From the NCBI RefSeq assembly GCF_031198435.1, contig NZ_CP133548.1, forward strand, positions 1,738,501 to 1,802,500: a DNA stretch of 64,000 nt. The letters are read 5' to 3'. A model generated the notes under the pieces. The model was not told the origin of the DNA. It did no database searches and saw only the letters and a list, made by a program, of their open reading frames with translations. Every line of letters starts with the position of its first letter. Position 1 is the first letter of the stretch. This stretch comes from Pleionea litopenaei (GTDB lineage: Bacteria > Pseudomonadota > Gammaproteobacteria > Enterobacterales > Kangiellaceae). A program made the translations under genes and the position numbers. Shown one piece after another: positions 23,547-33,837 of this stretch.

Positions 23547-23906
23547 CTATTTGCTTCCACGATACTGATTGAGCTCTTCCAAAAGCCAATCTTGGCTTTT
23601 TTGCTTGTCGCCATCGCAGCTTACGTAATAAAACTTTCCTGACATAGTGCTCTTTGTTGCACTGAGCTCAATGAATTTTTCAGCTGAATCGATATCATCT
23701 TCATAGTGATCGTATTTACGTTTAATATGTTTGAGCGCATCTTTAGCCGAATGCTCATCACCATTGCGAACAAAGGTGCAGCTGGACTGCTCAATAAAAC
23801 TAAGTAGGTGATTAATTTCTTTCTGCATGGTCTCAGTAGTGGCATGTGCGTTTGAGGCAACAACCAACAGCAATAAGCCGCCAAGCAACATCGTGAACTT
23901 AAACTT
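23547..23906 (-). CDS. DUF5329 family exported protein
   Basis: 119 residues from ATG at 23906, chosen because GAAGGA lies 7 bases upstream. A signal peptide (MKFKFTMLLGGLLLLVVASN, cleavage after HA about residue 22) is followed by the family pattern KEINHLLSFIEQSSCTFVRN, KDALKHIKRKYDHY, AEKFIELSATKSTMSGKFY and a final SQDWLLEELNQYR. DUF5329 proteins are periplasmic, with two conserved Cys and no known function. Confident on family, not on role. Confidence 0.8.
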   Translation of the reverse strand, partial: KFKFTMLLGGLLLLVVASNAHATTETMQKEINHLLSFIEQSSCTFVRNGDEHSAKDALKHIKRKYDHYEDDIDSAEKFIELSATKSTMSGKFYYVSCDGDKQKSQDWLLEELNQYRGSK

Positions 23907-23962
23907 CATAATCATTCCTTCACATTCAGTTTTTATAAATCGGTATTTATTCAACCTTACAC

Positions 23963-24715
23963 TTATTTCGGTGATTCGAGCTGTTTCAAGTAATCAGACA
24001 AGAAACTGACCACATCGGTAAAGCCAGCTTTAACCAAAGCATAAATTGCGTCTATATCTAGAGGCTGTTTTTCCATACCAGCGCCCCAATTGGCCACCAA
24101 ACACAATGAGCAATAGCCTATGTCTAACTCTCTTGCTAAAACGGCTTCTGGCATCATGGTCATACCGACCAAATCACAACCATCGCGCTGCAGGCGACGC
24201 ACTTCAGCGGCAGTCTCCAACCTTGGACCTTGTGTCACCGCATAGGTTCCGAAGTGAGACATTGGCATACCAACTTGATTGGCATAGTCAATCATCGAAT
24301 CGCGTAAGCTGTGGGCAAATGGAAAACTGAAGTCAATGTGTTTCATCGGCTTATGCAGACCATCAAAAAAGGTTTGTTCGCGTCCATAGGTGTAATCGAT
24401 GATCTGTTCTGGGCAAACCCAAGTACCCGGAGCCATAGAGTCATGTAAGCCCCCCACCGTATTCACGGCAATAATTTGCTCGACGCCTAGCTGTCCAAGA
24501 ACATCGATATTGGCTCGATAATTAATTTGATGCGGGGCAATCGACGAATTGACGCCATGACGCGCCATAAAATACACATCATTATTGAATAGTGATGATT
24601 TAAACACCGTCGATGAGACTTCGCCATATTCAGACGTTAAACTCAATTCTTCGGTTAATTCGAGTCCTGCGTATTGACGTAAGTCGGTACCACAGATTAA
24701 AGCTACTTTAGTCAC
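23963..24715 (-). CDS. S-methyl-5'-thioinosine phosphorylase (MTAP/PNP family)
   Basis: A 250-residue cytoplasmic enzyme of the trimeric purine nucleoside phosphorylase fold. Landmarks are LICGTDLRQYAG (N-terminus), ARHGVNSSIAPHQINYRANI (phosphate and substrate site), VNTVGGLHDSMAPGTWVCPE, TQGPRLETAAEVRRLQRDGC and DLVGMTMMPEAVLARELDIG. The THGPRLET-type motif with TMMPEA fits the gammaproteobacterial MTIP group, which salvages methylthioinosine made from methylthioadenosine by deamination. Family certain; the substrate preference over MTA is inferred. Confidence 0.88.
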   Translation of the reverse strand: MTKVALICGTDLRQYAGLELTEELSLTSEYGEVSSTVFKSSLFNNDVYFMARHGVNSSIAPHQINYRANIDVLGQLGVEQIIAVNTVGGLHDSMAPGTWVCPEQIIDYTYGREQTFFDGLHKPMKHIDFSFPFAHSLRDSMIDYANQVGMPMSHFGTYAVTQGPRLETAAEVRRLQRDGCDLVGMTMMPEAVLARELDIGYCSLCLVANWGAGMEKQPLDIDAIYALVKAGFTDVVSFLSDYLKQLESPK

Positions 24716-25155
24716 TTTTGGTTACCTATTTCCTTGAGATTATTTGCGTCATTATCAATAACCCAATTAAAAATAACAATCCCTAATTGCTTGGTATATC
24801 GGTCAAGTCGGAGCGAAATGGGCGCGCGTAGTAGATTTCAGGTCTATAAATCCGAGGAAAATCGGTCATCAAAAAATAATCACATCCAAAGATAATCTGT
24901 TCCATAGCGATAACTGGTCGACGATAGTGATATGAAATATCATTTCTTCTAGAGTTTAAAGTGCATTTTTATGAATTATTTATTGAATTCATCTAGGTCA
25001 GTTTTTAATGTTCTTTTGCTTCGCCATAGAAGCCAGCTCTAAATCAACGCATTGACTCGTTGAGTAAATAGAACAAGGATGTTCTTTGTGACAGGAAGTT
25101 ACTAAGCATGTTCGACAATATCTGACATCATACAATTCATAAAAAGGAATTTTTC
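24716..25155. other. 440-bp gap with a possible 40-residue ORF
   Basis: No RNA gene, repeat or terminator is visible. A minus-strand frame at 24783-24905 encodes protein-like text (MEQIIFGCDYFLMTDFPRIY, then PEIYYARPFRSD) without a good ribosome site; it could be the C-terminal remnant of a larger lost gene, since the frame stays open about 17 codons upstream. The right part supplies the promoter of the CPBP-family gene. The region is AT-rich. Confidence 0.4.
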
Positions 25156-25953
25156 ATGAATAATCAATTAGGGATAACTAAATACTTATTGCTTTTTATT
25201 AGCTATAAATTACTGCTATTGCTTATTCTACAACTAGCCCGAAATAACCTTGCCTATTACAACCTCTACTACGAAATTTTTCACGCTATTGCACTGAGCC
25301 TATTTGCATTACTTATTTTTAAGCGAGAAAAGATCACCAATCAATTGCTTGAATACAGCTTTTCTTACCTTAATGAAAAGCAAGGGCAATTTTTAGGCAT
25401 TACCTTATTTATATTGCTGTGTATTTTTTTTATTCCGATTCATCATTCAGCAACGTTTGTCACCTACGCTCTTTTTAGCCCAGATGAATTGCAAAAAATA
25501 TTAAGTATCGAACCAAAAACTCCAAGCCTGCCATTTGATCAAATCGTCCGTTCAACATTTATCAGCCCAATATTGATCGAAATTGAATTTCGATTTTTAT
25601 TGCTGTTGGTTTTACTCCAGCGATTTTGCAGTTTACTGAGCGTACTCATTGCTTCTTGCATTTATGCCATCGTTCAACTTGACTGGACGATGCTCTTTTA
25701 CGGATTCGTTCTCTCGTTTATTTTTCTTCGCTATGGGCTTGTTTCAGCGATTACCGCTCATGCCATATTTAGCCTCATTCAACTCACCGTTCACCAAAAC
25801 CACTACTATCACCTATTTACAGAACTACCTTTAGTTACTTACTTTAGTGCGTTCGCCTACCTACTGCTGTTCTATTTAATCCTCCGCTTCTGCTTCGAGT
25901 ATCAGCACAAAAACTGGCGTCCCTTCACCTTACTAAAAGCAGGATATTCGTAA
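25156..25953 (+). CDS. CPBP-family membrane protein with degenerate active site
   Basis: A 265-residue protein, almost wholly hydrophobic, with about eight helices and AAAAAGGAATTTTT upstream. The CPBP/Abi protease motif normally reads EExxxR; here it is IEIEFRF (about residues 141-147), retaining one expected Glu and the Arg. The next motif, normally FxxxH, is CIYAIVQLD, which lacks the His. A late His in SAITAHAIFSL is present. CPBP proteins process prenylated or bacteriocin-related substrates in the inner membrane; this one may be inactive or have a different role. Confidence 0.65.
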   Translation: MNNQLGITKYLLLFISYKLLLLLILQLARNNLAYYNLYYEIFHAIALSLFALLIFKREKITNQLLEYSFSYLNEKQGQFLGITLFILLCIFFIPIHHSATFVTYALFSPDELQKILSIEPKTPSLPFDQIVRSTFISPILIEIEFRFLLLLVLLQRFCSLLSVLIASCIYAIVQLDWTMLFYGFVLSFIFLRYGLVSAITAHAIFSLIQLTVHQNHYYHLFTELPLVTYFSAFAYLLLFYLILRFCFEYQHKNWRPFTLLKAGYS

Positions 25954-26106
25954 ATTTGACGAAAATTCGGCGATTTGATACGTCGAAGTACGCTTTCGAA
26001 AGTCGTTAACCCATTGAAATTAATAAATTAAATAAAATGGCCTCGTATTTGCTTCCAGTCAAAAGAAAGCTTTTAAAAAACCCGACTTAAGCAAGACAGG
26101 AAATCT

Positions 26107-26334
26107 ATGCGTTTAATTAAAAAGACATTAGTCACCCTCATAGGCTTGGCCATCGTATTGATTGGTGTGGTTTTTATTATTCTACCTGGCCCGGCCATTT
26201 TGATTATTCCACTTGGCTTAGCATTACTCGCAACCGAGTACCCAATTGCAAAGCGTTGGTTACGGATTTTTCAACAAAGAATGCGGGCAACAGCCGAATG
26301 GCTGGACCAGAAATGGCGAGCCTTTCGTCGTTAG
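26107..26334 (+). CDS. PGPGW-type small membrane protein
   Basis: A 75-residue protein with GACAGGAAAT upstream. The first half has two adjacent hydrophobic stretches around a LPGPAILIIPLGLALLATEY segment, the signature of the PGPGW putative membrane family (PF09656), followed by a basic amphipathic tail (AKRWLRIFQQRMRATAEWLD). Inner membrane; function unknown, although relatives are often linked with envelope or stress genes. Followed by a bidirectional terminator. Confidence 0.8.
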   Translation: MRLIKKTLVTLIGLAIVLIGVVFIILPGPAILIIPLGLALLATEYPIAKRWLRIFQQRMRATAEWLDQKWRAFRR

Positions 26335-26358
26335 TATGCGTCCGGTTATTGGAGGGAT

Positions 26359-26395
26359 AAAAAAAGGGCGATGAAATATCGCCCTTAAAACTTTT
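26359..26395. terminator. Bidirectional rho-independent terminator
   Basis: The stem AAGGGCGAT/ATCGCCCTT with loop GAAAT has A-rich sequence on its left and CTTTTTT downstream. It serves the plus-strand PGPGW-type gene and probably also the minus-strand icmF-type gene converging from the right. Confidence 0.85.
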
Positions 26396-26444
26396 TTAGC
26401 TCGGTTAAGCCACTTCAATTACAACGCTTAACACCTAATCAGTA

Positions 26445-29400
26445 TCACATGTTACGTCGATACTGCCCACCTACCTGATATAGGGCATTAGAAATTTGCC
26501 CCAAGGTACAGTACTTGGTCGCTTCCATCAGCTCAGAGAATATATTTTGGTTCGCCAAGGCTGCATTTTGAACGGCATTTAATACTTGGGTGCCTTCATC
26601 AGTAAATCGAGCATGTTGCTTCTCGACGGTTGCAATTTGGTACTCACGCTCTTCTTTAGTCGAACGAATAACTTCTTGAGGAATCGTGGTAGGAGAACCC
26701 TTCGATGACAAGAAGGTATTTACACCGATAATGGGAAGCTCACCGGTATGCTTAAGCGTCTCGTAGTACAAAGACTCTTCTTGGATCTTAGAGCGCTGAT
26801 ACATGGTTTCCATCGCACCAAGAACGCCACCGCGCTCAGAAATGCGCTCAAACTCCATTAATACCGCTTCTTCTACTAACTCGGTTAACTCTTCGATAAT
26901 AAACGCGCCTTGCAGCGGGTTTTGATTGGTCGCTAAACCTAATTCACGATTAATAATTAACTGAATGGCCATTGCACGACGCACTGACTCTTCCGTCGGC
27001 GTGGTGATCGCTTCATCATAAGCATTGGTGTGCAATGAATTACAGTTATCGTAAATAGCATACAGCGCTTGCAAAGTCGTTCGAATATCGTTGAAGTCAA
27101 TTTCTTGCGCATGCAATGAACGCCCAGATGTTTGTATGTGATATTTCAACATTTGTGAACGCGCATCGGCTTTATAAAGATGTTTCAGCGCTTTCGACCA
27201 GATACGTCTGGCAACACGTCCCATCACGGCGTATTCAGGATCCATTCCATTTGAAAAGAAGAATGAAAAGTTAGGCGCGAACTTATTAATATCCATGCCA
27301 CGAGCAAGGTAGTATTCAATAAAGGTAAATCCGTTGGCTAAGGTAAATGCCAATTGAGAAATCGGGTTAGCCCCCGCCTCGGCAATGTGATAGCCAGAGA
27401 TCGACACGGAGTAGAAGTTTCTAACATTATTAACAATAAAATACTCTTGAACGTCACCCATTAAACGCAGCGCAAATTCCGTTGAGAAAATACAGGTATT
27501 TTGTGCTTGATCTTCTTTTAGAATATCCGCTTGAACCGTTCCGCGAACCGCACTTAATGTGTCGGTTTTAATTTTTTGATAAACGTCTTGAGGTAACACT
27601 TGATCACCGGTTACCCCAAGAAGCATTAAGCCCAACCCATCATTACCTTCTGGAAGTTCTCCCTGATAAGTAGGTACTGGTTGCCCTTTCTCTTTATAGA
27701 TGGCTTCAATTTTTGCTTTAACCTCGGCTTCTAGTCCCTGCTCTTTAATGTAGATTTCACATTGCTGATCAATCGCTGCATTCATAAAGAAACCGACTAA
27801 AATCGGTGCCGGACCATTGATGGTCATCGAGACCGATGTTTTTGGATCGGCAAGATTAAATCCAGAATATAATTTCTTAGCGTCATCAAGACAGCAAATC
27901 GACACGCCTGAATTACCAATCTTTCCATAAATATCAGGACGAAAATCAGGATCTTCACCGTACAAGGTTACCGAATCGAAGGCGGTCGATAATCGTTTTG
28001 CTGGCATGCCGAGTGACACGTAATGAAAACGTCGGTTGGTTCGTTCCGGGCCGCCTTCACCAGCGAACATACGCGTTGGATCTTCACCCTCGCGTTTAAA
28101 TGGAAATACGCCCGCGGTGTAAGGGAATTCACCCGGAAAGTTTTCTTGTAAGTTCCATTTAAGTATATCGCCCCAACTTCGATATTTTGGCACTGAAATT
28201 TTAGGTATTTTATTGTGTGACAAAGATTCTGACTTGGTTTGAACTTTAATGTCTTTACCGCGCACTTGATAAACAAACTCGTCCGACTCGTATGCTTGTT
28301 TTTTATCATCCCAAGTCTCAAGTACCTTACGGTTTTGACCATCCAATTTTAGTTCAATTTCTTGATAAGCTTTTTCTAAAGTCGGAACAACCTCATTGCC
28401 AGCGCTGTCTGACATTTCATTGATGGTCGACATCGATTGTTTTAGACCATACAATTTTTCAGCGACTTCGGCTTGTTCGTTCACCCACTCATCATACTTA
28501 CGGTTATTCTCTGCAATTTCAGCTAAATAACGAGTACGCTTAGGAGGAATGATGTAAATTTTTTCTGACATTTCATCCGTCATTTCAAAACTGGAGTTTA
28601 ATTCAGCTCCTGTTTTAACGACCAACTCATCCATAATCGCTTTGTATAATGCATTGGTGCCGGGATCATTAAACTGACTAGCAATGGTTCCGTATACCGG
28701 CATATCTTCAACATTTTTATCAAACAAGGTGTTGTTGCGTTGATACTGTTTTTTAACGTCTCGCAACGCATCTAACGCACCGCGTTTGTCAAACTTATTA
28801 ATCGCGACAATATCGGCGAAATCAAGCATATCGATCTTTTCAAGTTGCGTCGCGGCACCAAACTCTGGCGTCATGACATACATCGACATATTAGAATGCT
28901 CAACAATTTCGGTATCCGATTGTCCGATACCTGAGGTTTCTAAAATAACTAAATCAAAACCGGCGGCTTTTACAATATTGACCGCGTCTTGCACATGCGG
29001 CGATAAGGCTAAGTTTGATTGGCGAGTGGCTAATGAACGCATATACACACGCTCATTGTTAATCGCATTCATACGGATGCGATCACCTAACAAGGCTCCG
29101 CCAGTTTTACGCTTGGATGGATCGACCGAAATGATCGCAATATTTTTATCTTCAAAATCTAATAAAAAGCGGCGCACTAACTCATCCACCAAGGATGACT
29201 TACCAGCACCGCCTGTTCCAGTAATACCCAAGACCGGTGTCTTTGAAGCGTCCGCCTTTGCTTTGATCTCATTCAACAAATCACGGCTTTGCTCGCCATG
29301 ATTCTCCGCCGCCGAAATCAATCTGGCTAACGCATGATGATCACGCGCCGACACGCGAGAGGCTTCATCAGTGATATTCGCTCCGGTGGTAAAATCAGAG

Positions 29401-29828
29401 CGCATAACCAAATCGTTGATCATGCCCTGTAACCCCATTTCACGGCCATCGTCAGGCGAATAAACCTTAGTAATGCCATGGGCGTGCAGCTCTTCAATCT
29501 CATCAGGAAGAATAACGCCACCGCCGCCAGCGAAGACCTTAATGTGCCCGCACCCACGCTCTTCTAATAAGTCGTGCATGTACTTTAGATACTCAACATG
29601 CCCACCTTGGTATGAAGTCATTGCAATGGCTTGCACATCTTCTTGAATCGCACAGTCAACAATCTCTTGCACGGAACGGTTGTGGCCCAAATGGATGACT
29701 TCGCAACCGGTCGACTGAATAATACGGCGCATTATATTGATCGCCGCATCATGACCATCGAACAAGGAAGCAGCGGTCACAACCCGTACTTTATTCTGAG
29801 ATTGGTAAGGAACTGATTTATCGGCCAT
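26445..29828 (-). CDS. icmF: Fused isobutyryl-CoA-mutase type B12 enzyme (IcmF)
   Basis: 1127 residues from ATG at 29828 ([13 protein letters not shown]), with AGGTGG upstream; four extra codons to 29840 are possible. Order: B12-binding domain (about 10-140) with DGHDAA providing the cobalt-ligating His; MeaB/ArgK-like GTPase with Walker [13 protein letters not shown] (about 201-212) and later [15 protein letters not shown]; linker; and the mutase TIM barrel, beginning [20 protein letters not shown]. This three-part fusion is characteristic of IcmF, which interconverts isobutyryl-CoA or related acyl-CoAs with n-butyryl-CoA and carries its own chaperone. GVFPFKR fits the ICM rather than methylmalonyl-CoA mutase pocket. 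Single gene. Confidence 0.93.
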   Translation of the reverse strand: MADKSVPYQSQNKVRVVTAASLFDGHDAAINIMRRIIQSTGCEVIHLGHNRSVQEIVDCAIQEDVQAIAMTSYQGGHVEYLKYMHDLLEERGCGHIKVFAGGGGVILPDEIEELHAHGITKVYSPDDGREMGLQGMINDLVMRSDFTTGANITDEASRVSARDHHALARLISAAENHGEQSRDLLNEIKAKADASKTPVLGITGTGGAGKSSLVDELVRRFLLDFEDKNIAIISVDPSKRKTGGALLGDRIRMNAINNERVYMRSLATRQSNLALSPHVQDAVNIVKAAGFDLVILETSGIGQSDTEIVEHSNMSMYVMTPEFGAATQLEKIDMLDFADIVAINKFDKRGALDALRDVKKQYQRNNTLFDKNVEDMPVYGTIASQFNDPGTNALYKAIMDELVVKTGAELNSSFEMTDEMSEKIYIIPPKRTRYLAEIAENNRKYDEWVNEQAEVAEKLYGLKQSMSTINEMSDSAGNEVVPTLEKAYQEIELKLDGQNRKVLETWDDKKQAYESDEFVYQVRGKDIKVQTKSESLSHNKIPKISVPKYRSWGDILKWNLQENFPGEFPYTAGVFPFKREGEDPTRMFAGEGGPERTNRRFHYVSLGMPAKRLSTAFDSVTLYGEDPDFRPDIYGKIGNSGVSICCLDDAKKLYSGFNLADPKTSVSMTINGPAPILVGFFMNAAIDQQCEIYIKEQGLEAEVKAKIEAIYKEKGQPVPTYQGELPEGNDGLGLMLLGVTGDQVLPQDVYQKIKTDTLSAVRGTVQADILKEDQAQNTCIFSTEFALRLMGDVQEYFIVNNVRNFYSVSISGYHIAEAGANPISQLAFTLANGFTFIEYYLARGMDINKFAPNFSFFFSNGMDPEYAVMGRVARRIWSKALKHLYKADARSQMLKYHIQTSGRSLHAQEIDFNDIRTTLQALYAIYDNCNSLHTNAYDEAITTPTEESVRRAMAIQLIINRELGLATNQNPLQGAFIIEELTELVEEAVLMEFERISERGGVLGAMETMYQRSKIQEESLYYETLKHTGELPIIGVNTFLSSKGSPTTIPQEVIRSTKEEREYQIATVEKQHARFTDEGTQVLNAVQNAALANQNIFSELMEATKYCTLGQISNALYQVGGQYRRNM

Positions 29829-30113
29829 AAGTGTTACCACCTGTACTTTATGTTGGCTTTAAACTCGTAACTCTTTGTTTTTTAATAAATAATCAAGATT
29901 TCACTGAATCTTGCTGAGTTACGCTTAAAATTCGGGAGGCAAATTTTACCACTGAACCACGAGATATGAAAAATTTCGCTGTTTCTAATCGCAATAAGCC
30001 GTGAAATGGCCTACTGGTACGATCTGTTCATAAAAAAACACTGTTTCTTACTTTGCAGATTCTTTACACTAGCGCCCCTCAAGCGGTCCACTTATGTAGA
30101 GCAAGTCGTTTTT

Positions 30114-31004
30114 ATGGATGTTATTGGTTTAGGTGAAATCTTTGCACTTTCTAGTGCATTGATGTGGGCTATCGCCGTTATATTATTCACCAAAATAGGT
30201 ACGCGGCTTCCTGCCTTTGAATTAAACCTGATTAAGAATATCATCGGGGCACTCTTACTGATTATCACTTCTTGGGCCGTAGAGAGCGTATTGGTCCCTA
30301 ACTTCTCGATGACCGATTGGATACTGGTCATCATCAGTGGATTCATCGGCATCGCTATTGCCGATACTCTTTATATGAAAGCGCTCAATACCATTGGAGC
30401 AGGAGCAACTGGAATCGTTGCAGCACTTTATAGCCCGAGTGTCGTTATCCTTTCGATGTTTTACCTCAATGAAAGTCTCGGCTTTATGCAGTGGCTGGGT
30501 CTCGTTCTGGTTCTCGGAGGTATTATTTTTATCAGTCTCGATAAATCCCCACAACTCGACAATAAAAAACATCCGATCAAGGGTATTGCCTATGCCGCGA
30601 CCTCCGTCTTTTTAACAGCGCTCGGAGTTGTGATGATCAAGCCCATTGTCGAGCAAGAACCGTTTTTCTACGTTACCGGATTGCGACTCACAATCGGTAT
30701 TGTCGGCATGCTTGCATGGCTGTTTTTATTGCGGCAACACAAGCAATGTTGGCAAAGAATTAAAACCATTGATCAATGGCCAATGGTCATCACCGCCAGT
30801 GTTACGGGCTCGTTTATTGCCATGTCGTTATGGTTAGCCGGTTACAAATATACGTCCGCGTCGATTGCCGCCATCTTAAATGAAACAAACTTTATATTTA
30901 TTGTTATTCTCGCGGCGATTATTCTTAAAGAGCCCATATCGAAGAACAAATGGATTGGTAGTGGCTTAACGATAGCGGGTGTTGTGCTGGTCGTTTTATC
31001 TTAA
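30114..31004 (+). CDS. EamA-family (DMT) transporter
   Basis: 296 residues from ATG at 30114 (MDVIGLGEIFALSSALMWAI); an extended frame back to 30006 lacks coding character. Ten hydrophobic helices in two five-helix EamA repeats, the second beginning near HPIKGIAYAATSVFLTALG. Landmarks are GIAIADTLYMKALNTIGAG and AILNETNFIFIVILAAIILK. Drug/metabolite-transporter exporters of this type move metabolites or amino acids; the substrate cannot be named from sequence. Divergent from the icmF-type gene. Confidence 0.85.
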   Translation: MDVIGLGEIFALSSALMWAIAVILFTKIGTRLPAFELNLIKNIIGALLLIITSWAVESVLVPNFSMTDWILVIISGFIGIAIADTLYMKALNTIGAGATGIVAALYSPSVVILSMFYLNESLGFMQWLGLVLVLGGIIFISLDKSPQLDNKKHPIKGIAYAATSVFLTALGVVMIKPIVEQEPFFYVTGLRLTIGIVGMLAWLFLLRQHKQCWQRIKTIDQWPMVITASVTGSFIAMSLWLAGYKYTSASIAAILNETNFIFIVILAAIILKEPISKNKWIGSGLTIAGVVLVVLS

Positions 31005-31006
31005 GG

Positions 31007-31438
31007 CTAGACCAAGACACCATTGATAATAAAAGGATTTTGCCGATTGAACTCTCGACAAATCGAGTATTTATCAACCGACAATCGGTTAGCCATTTCA
31101 GTGACATAGTTGATAAAATCAGTGAACTGAAACTCATGGCTCAACTCACTTAGAGAGACTTCTAATAATAGAAAATCTCGTTCAGTTAAAGACAAACTAA
31201 CCGCGATATCATTGGCCGTTTTCAGGTCAATAACATAACTCATCGTTTGATCTAAAAAAAATTTTGAGTTCAATTCTGTCGGCTCGATTACGCCAAACTG
31301 ATTCTCAACTCGAAGCGCATGCGGTACCAACCAATCAAATAACCTCTGCCATTTCATTCGACTCATTGGCTCAAAATACACTTCAAGTAAATCTTCTGGA
31401 TGACCTTCGATAAAAGGATGAACCTGACTCCACTGCAT
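31007..31438 (-). CDS. Hypothetical cytoplasmic protein
   Basis: A 143-residue soluble helical protein with GGAAGTTCACCT upstream (MQWSQVHPFIEGHPEDLLEV). There is no recognised domain and no signal peptide. It converges with the EamA gene with only two bases between their stop codons. The gap on its upstream side (31439-31650) holds a degenerate 16-bp tandem repeat. Confidence 0.5.
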   Translation of the reverse strand: MQWSQVHPFIEGHPEDLLEVYFEPMSRMKWQRLFDWLVPHALRVENQFGVIEPTELNSKFFLDQTMSYVIDLKTANDIAVSLSLTERDFLLLEVSLSELSHEFQFTDFINYVTEMANRLSVDKYSICREFNRQNPFIINGVLV

Positions 31439-31455
31439 AGGTGAACTTCCTTTGT

Positions 31456-31590
31456 TTACTCATTTTAGTTAATCTACTTTTAAGCCAAAATACTTTTTAG
31501 GTAATTTCCTATTTAGCCATTCTACTATTTAAGTATTCTAGCTCTTAGGCGTGCTACTTTTGATCTTAGATCTTTAATTTTTAATCACTA
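31456..31590. repeat. Degenerate 16-bp tandem repeat
   Basis: About eight diverged units with cores CTTTTTAGGTAATTTC, CTATTTAGCCATTCTA, CTATTTAAGTATTCTA and CTCTTAGGCGTGCTAC at 15-17-bp spacing. They look like products of slippage from one short word. No gene, terminator or structured RNA is visible in this gap. Confidence 0.65.
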
Positions 31591-31650
31591 TACTCGAATC
31601 TCTGCGTTCGAATGTTAGTCAAGCACCTCACACCTAGATTCCTCGAACGG

Positions 31651-32253
31651 CTAACTAAAATACATCACCACTCCATATCGTTGGTTAGCACAGTCGTTAA
31701 TGAATGACTTTAGCCCATTAAAATGCTCAAGAATATACTCTAAACCGTCAGGTCCATCGCGCTCCCAAATAGTGGGATAAATATTCAGTTGATCCATTTT
31801 AATCGGGTGATAATTATCAGATAGTGAGTCGTTGGTAATTGCGGATAAATGTTGATGAAGTTCAGCTACGGCGTCGCTGTTTAACCAGCGAGCAGGTCCG
31901 TATCCGACATCAATATCGCCTATGACATCTCCGCCTTCTAGAATAAAGTTAAATGGAGGCTCTGCATTCAACTCCGATAAGTTGAGGCAGTAATAAATTC
32001 CATGCCACGCTTTATCAAGGTCATGGTATTGATTTTCACCCTCGAAAAACGTTAAGTCTGAAATCTGAGCTTCCTTTGGAGCGCTTTTACCGAATAACTT
32101 TGCAAAGAAACCCACTCGATGACTCTCATTTAAAGCGTCTTGAAAAATTTCTGGGTCGTCTGGAGCAACAAGTTGCCAGATTAGCACTGGATTATCTTTG
32201 ACCTTTCGTCCATTGTCATCCGACACACTGTGCATTACAAAGCACATACCCAT
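31651..32253 (-). CDS. DUF1877 (YfbM-like) family protein
   Basis: A 200-residue soluble protein with AAGGAG 8 bases before the ATG. Landmarks of the family are MGMCFVMHSV (N-terminus), YHDLDKAWHGIYYCLN, GGDVIGDIDVGYGPARWL and IYPTIWERDGPDGLEYILEH, in that order. Members are cytoplasmic, often in bacterial and phage genomes, and functionally uncharacterised. It is a single gene; the degenerate repeat at 32300-32398 lies just before it on the transcript side. Confidence 0.85.
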   Translation of the reverse strand: MGMCFVMHSVSDDNGRKVKDNPVLIWQLVAPDDPEIFQDALNESHRVGFFAKLFGKSAPKEAQISDLTFFEGENQYHDLDKAWHGIYYCLNLSELNAEPPFNFILEGGDVIGDIDVGYGPARWLNSDAVAELHQHLSAITNDSLSDNYHPIKMDQLNIYPTIWERDGPDGLEYILEHFNGLKSFINDCANQRYGVVMYFS

Positions 32254-32299
32254 AATTTAACTCCTTATTAAATAATTACGTGATAAACACAATTATTCC

Positions 32300-32398
32300 G
32301 TTAATCATTACTGAAGAATAATCTTTTTGATAATCATCTTTTTTACAGAATCATCTTTTAATGAGAACCATCCCTTTTAAAGAGCACTTCCTTTGAAA
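32300..32398. repeat. Degenerate 16-17-bp tandem repeat
   Basis: Words such as GAATAATCTTTTTGA, TAATCATCTTTTTTACA, GAATCATCTTTTAATGA and GAACCATCCCTTTTAAA follow each other at 15-17-bp steps. It covers about a third of the 32254-32535 gap. The rest of the gap shows no gene or terminator. Confidence 0.6.
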
Positions 32399-32535
32399 TA
32401 CGCGGCTAATGCACGGATTAGTATCAGCTGATTTAAACCCATTGAAAGGCATACTACTCAAAAGCTAGCTATCTTAGCGAAAAGGGGAGGTTAGCGCTAT
32501 AAACAGTCTTGAAGTAATATTTAAACAATCTTGAG

Positions 32536-33744
32536 CTAAAATAACTCAATATCTAGGCTGTCGGCAACATCGGAGGCGTTTTGTGAACTGCTTTGATCTC
32601 TTGAAATACGCTCGACTACTTTACCCTGCTTTTCAACCGTCTCTTGAAGATGGGTCAAAATATTTTCGAAGGAAGTAAAAATAGTTTCGCCAGCATCTAG
32701 CAGCGCTAGCGAGTCTTCGACTGAGTCATCAACGTATTTAATCACTCGCTCTTCTTGGTCTTCTTCAAGACCCAGTCGTTGAATGAACACTTGCAGTTCA
32801 TCAACCATTTTATGCAAACGCTCAGTCGCTTTGTGTTGATTATTCCCGAGTGACTCGGTTAGCGAACGCATGGTCATTTGAATCACTTCAAATGAATGAA
32901 TGAGTTCTTGCGCCTGCATCAAAACATTTTGTTGCGCTTCTATTTCAGAAAGCCTTGAGTTAATACACCCGACAATGGCGGGCAATAAGTCTTTGATGCG
33001 GCCATACCGATCCGGATCGTTCAACGGCATGTTTTTGACCAACAAGGAGATGTGAGAATAATTCACCTGTGTGCGCATTTTAAAATCGTAAAAACGGCCT
33101 TTATCGCGCAATACCTCAAGCAGCTCTTGTTCAATTGGTTTTATCGCTCCTTCATGCGAAAAATAATCACGCACGCGATTCACTTCGGTCATCATTACCG
33201 TCGATAAACCAAGAGCATTGAGTAAATCAAAAGAGCTTTTCATAAGTTCGGCGGTTGAGTGAAGCGAAAAAGAGTGTTCAACGAATTGCATGACTCGTCC
33301 CAGCTCGCTGCTGGTCGACATGGCAGTTAAAACGGTTTGCTGAGCGTCTTTTAAATCGTTTTTGATCCGTGCCATCGACTTTTTGCGCTCGTCGAGTACT
33401 TTGACTTTCGATACCAATTCTTCTGGATCGAGAGGCTTTGAAATAAAGTCGTCAGCGCCGGAATTGAAGGCTTGAATCCGTGTGTCGATATCAGAATGAG
33501 CGGATACGAAAATCACCGACGTTTCAGCAAGCTGACCTTCGGATGCCAGACGTTCACACACCTCAAACCCATTAATGTCAGGCAAGTCGACATCCAATAA
33601 AACCACATCGGGCTTATTTTGCTCAAAAAAAGAAAACACAGCGTTGCCAGAATCAACACTGTCGACAGAGTAGTTATCAGCTAACATCCTTTCATGCGCC
33701 ATGCGCACCATGGGATCGTCATCCACGACTAATATTTTTGCCAC
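32536..33744 (-). CDS. Response regulator with unique C-terminal output domain
   Basis: 402 residues from the GTG at 33744 (reading M-AKILVVDDDP; numbering below follows the GTG at 33753, three residues longer). The REC domain occupies residues 5-125 with acidic D11-D13, phospho-acceptor D54 in LLDVDLPDINGF and K106 in FISKPLDP. A coiled-coil and helical region with no enzyme motif follows (about 125-400: DERKKSMARIKNDLKDAQQT, LQETVEKQGKVVERI). No GGDEF, HTH or CheC-like output domain is seen. It is probably a signalling adaptor with an unknown partner. Its kinase is not encoded nearby. Confidence 0.8.
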   Translation of the reverse strand: MAKILVVDDDPMVRMAHERMLADNYSVDSVDSGNAVFSFFEQNKPDVVLLDVDLPDINGFEVCERLASEGQLAETSVIFVSAHSDIDTRIQAFNSGADDFISKPLDPEELVSKVKVLDERKKSMARIKNDLKDAQQTVLTAMSTSSELGRVMQFVEHSFSLHSTAELMKSSFDLLNALGLSTVMMTEVNRVRDYFSHEGAIKPIEQELLEVLRDKGRFYDFKMRTQVNYSHISLLVKNMPLNDPDRYGRIKDLLPAIVGCINSRLSEIEAQQNVLMQAQELIHSFEVIQMTMRSLTESLGNNQHKATERLHKMVDELQVFIQRLGLEEDQEERVIKYVDDSVEDSLALLDAGETIFTSFENILTHLQETVEKQGKVVERISRDQSSSQNASDVADSLDIELF

Positions 33745-33837
33745 TGCAATCACACCCAGTTATACCTATCCCTAAACTTAGACAATAATAGAATAATTGC
33801 AAATCATCGCAATTTTGCTATATCTAGCGTGAGACGG

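Noticed and set aside
26445-29828. Methylmalonyl-CoA mutase (MutA/MutB type)
   Set aside because: The fused B12 domain, internal GTPase and GVFPFKR pocket segment fit IcmF; a stand-alone MCM would lack the internal GTPase.
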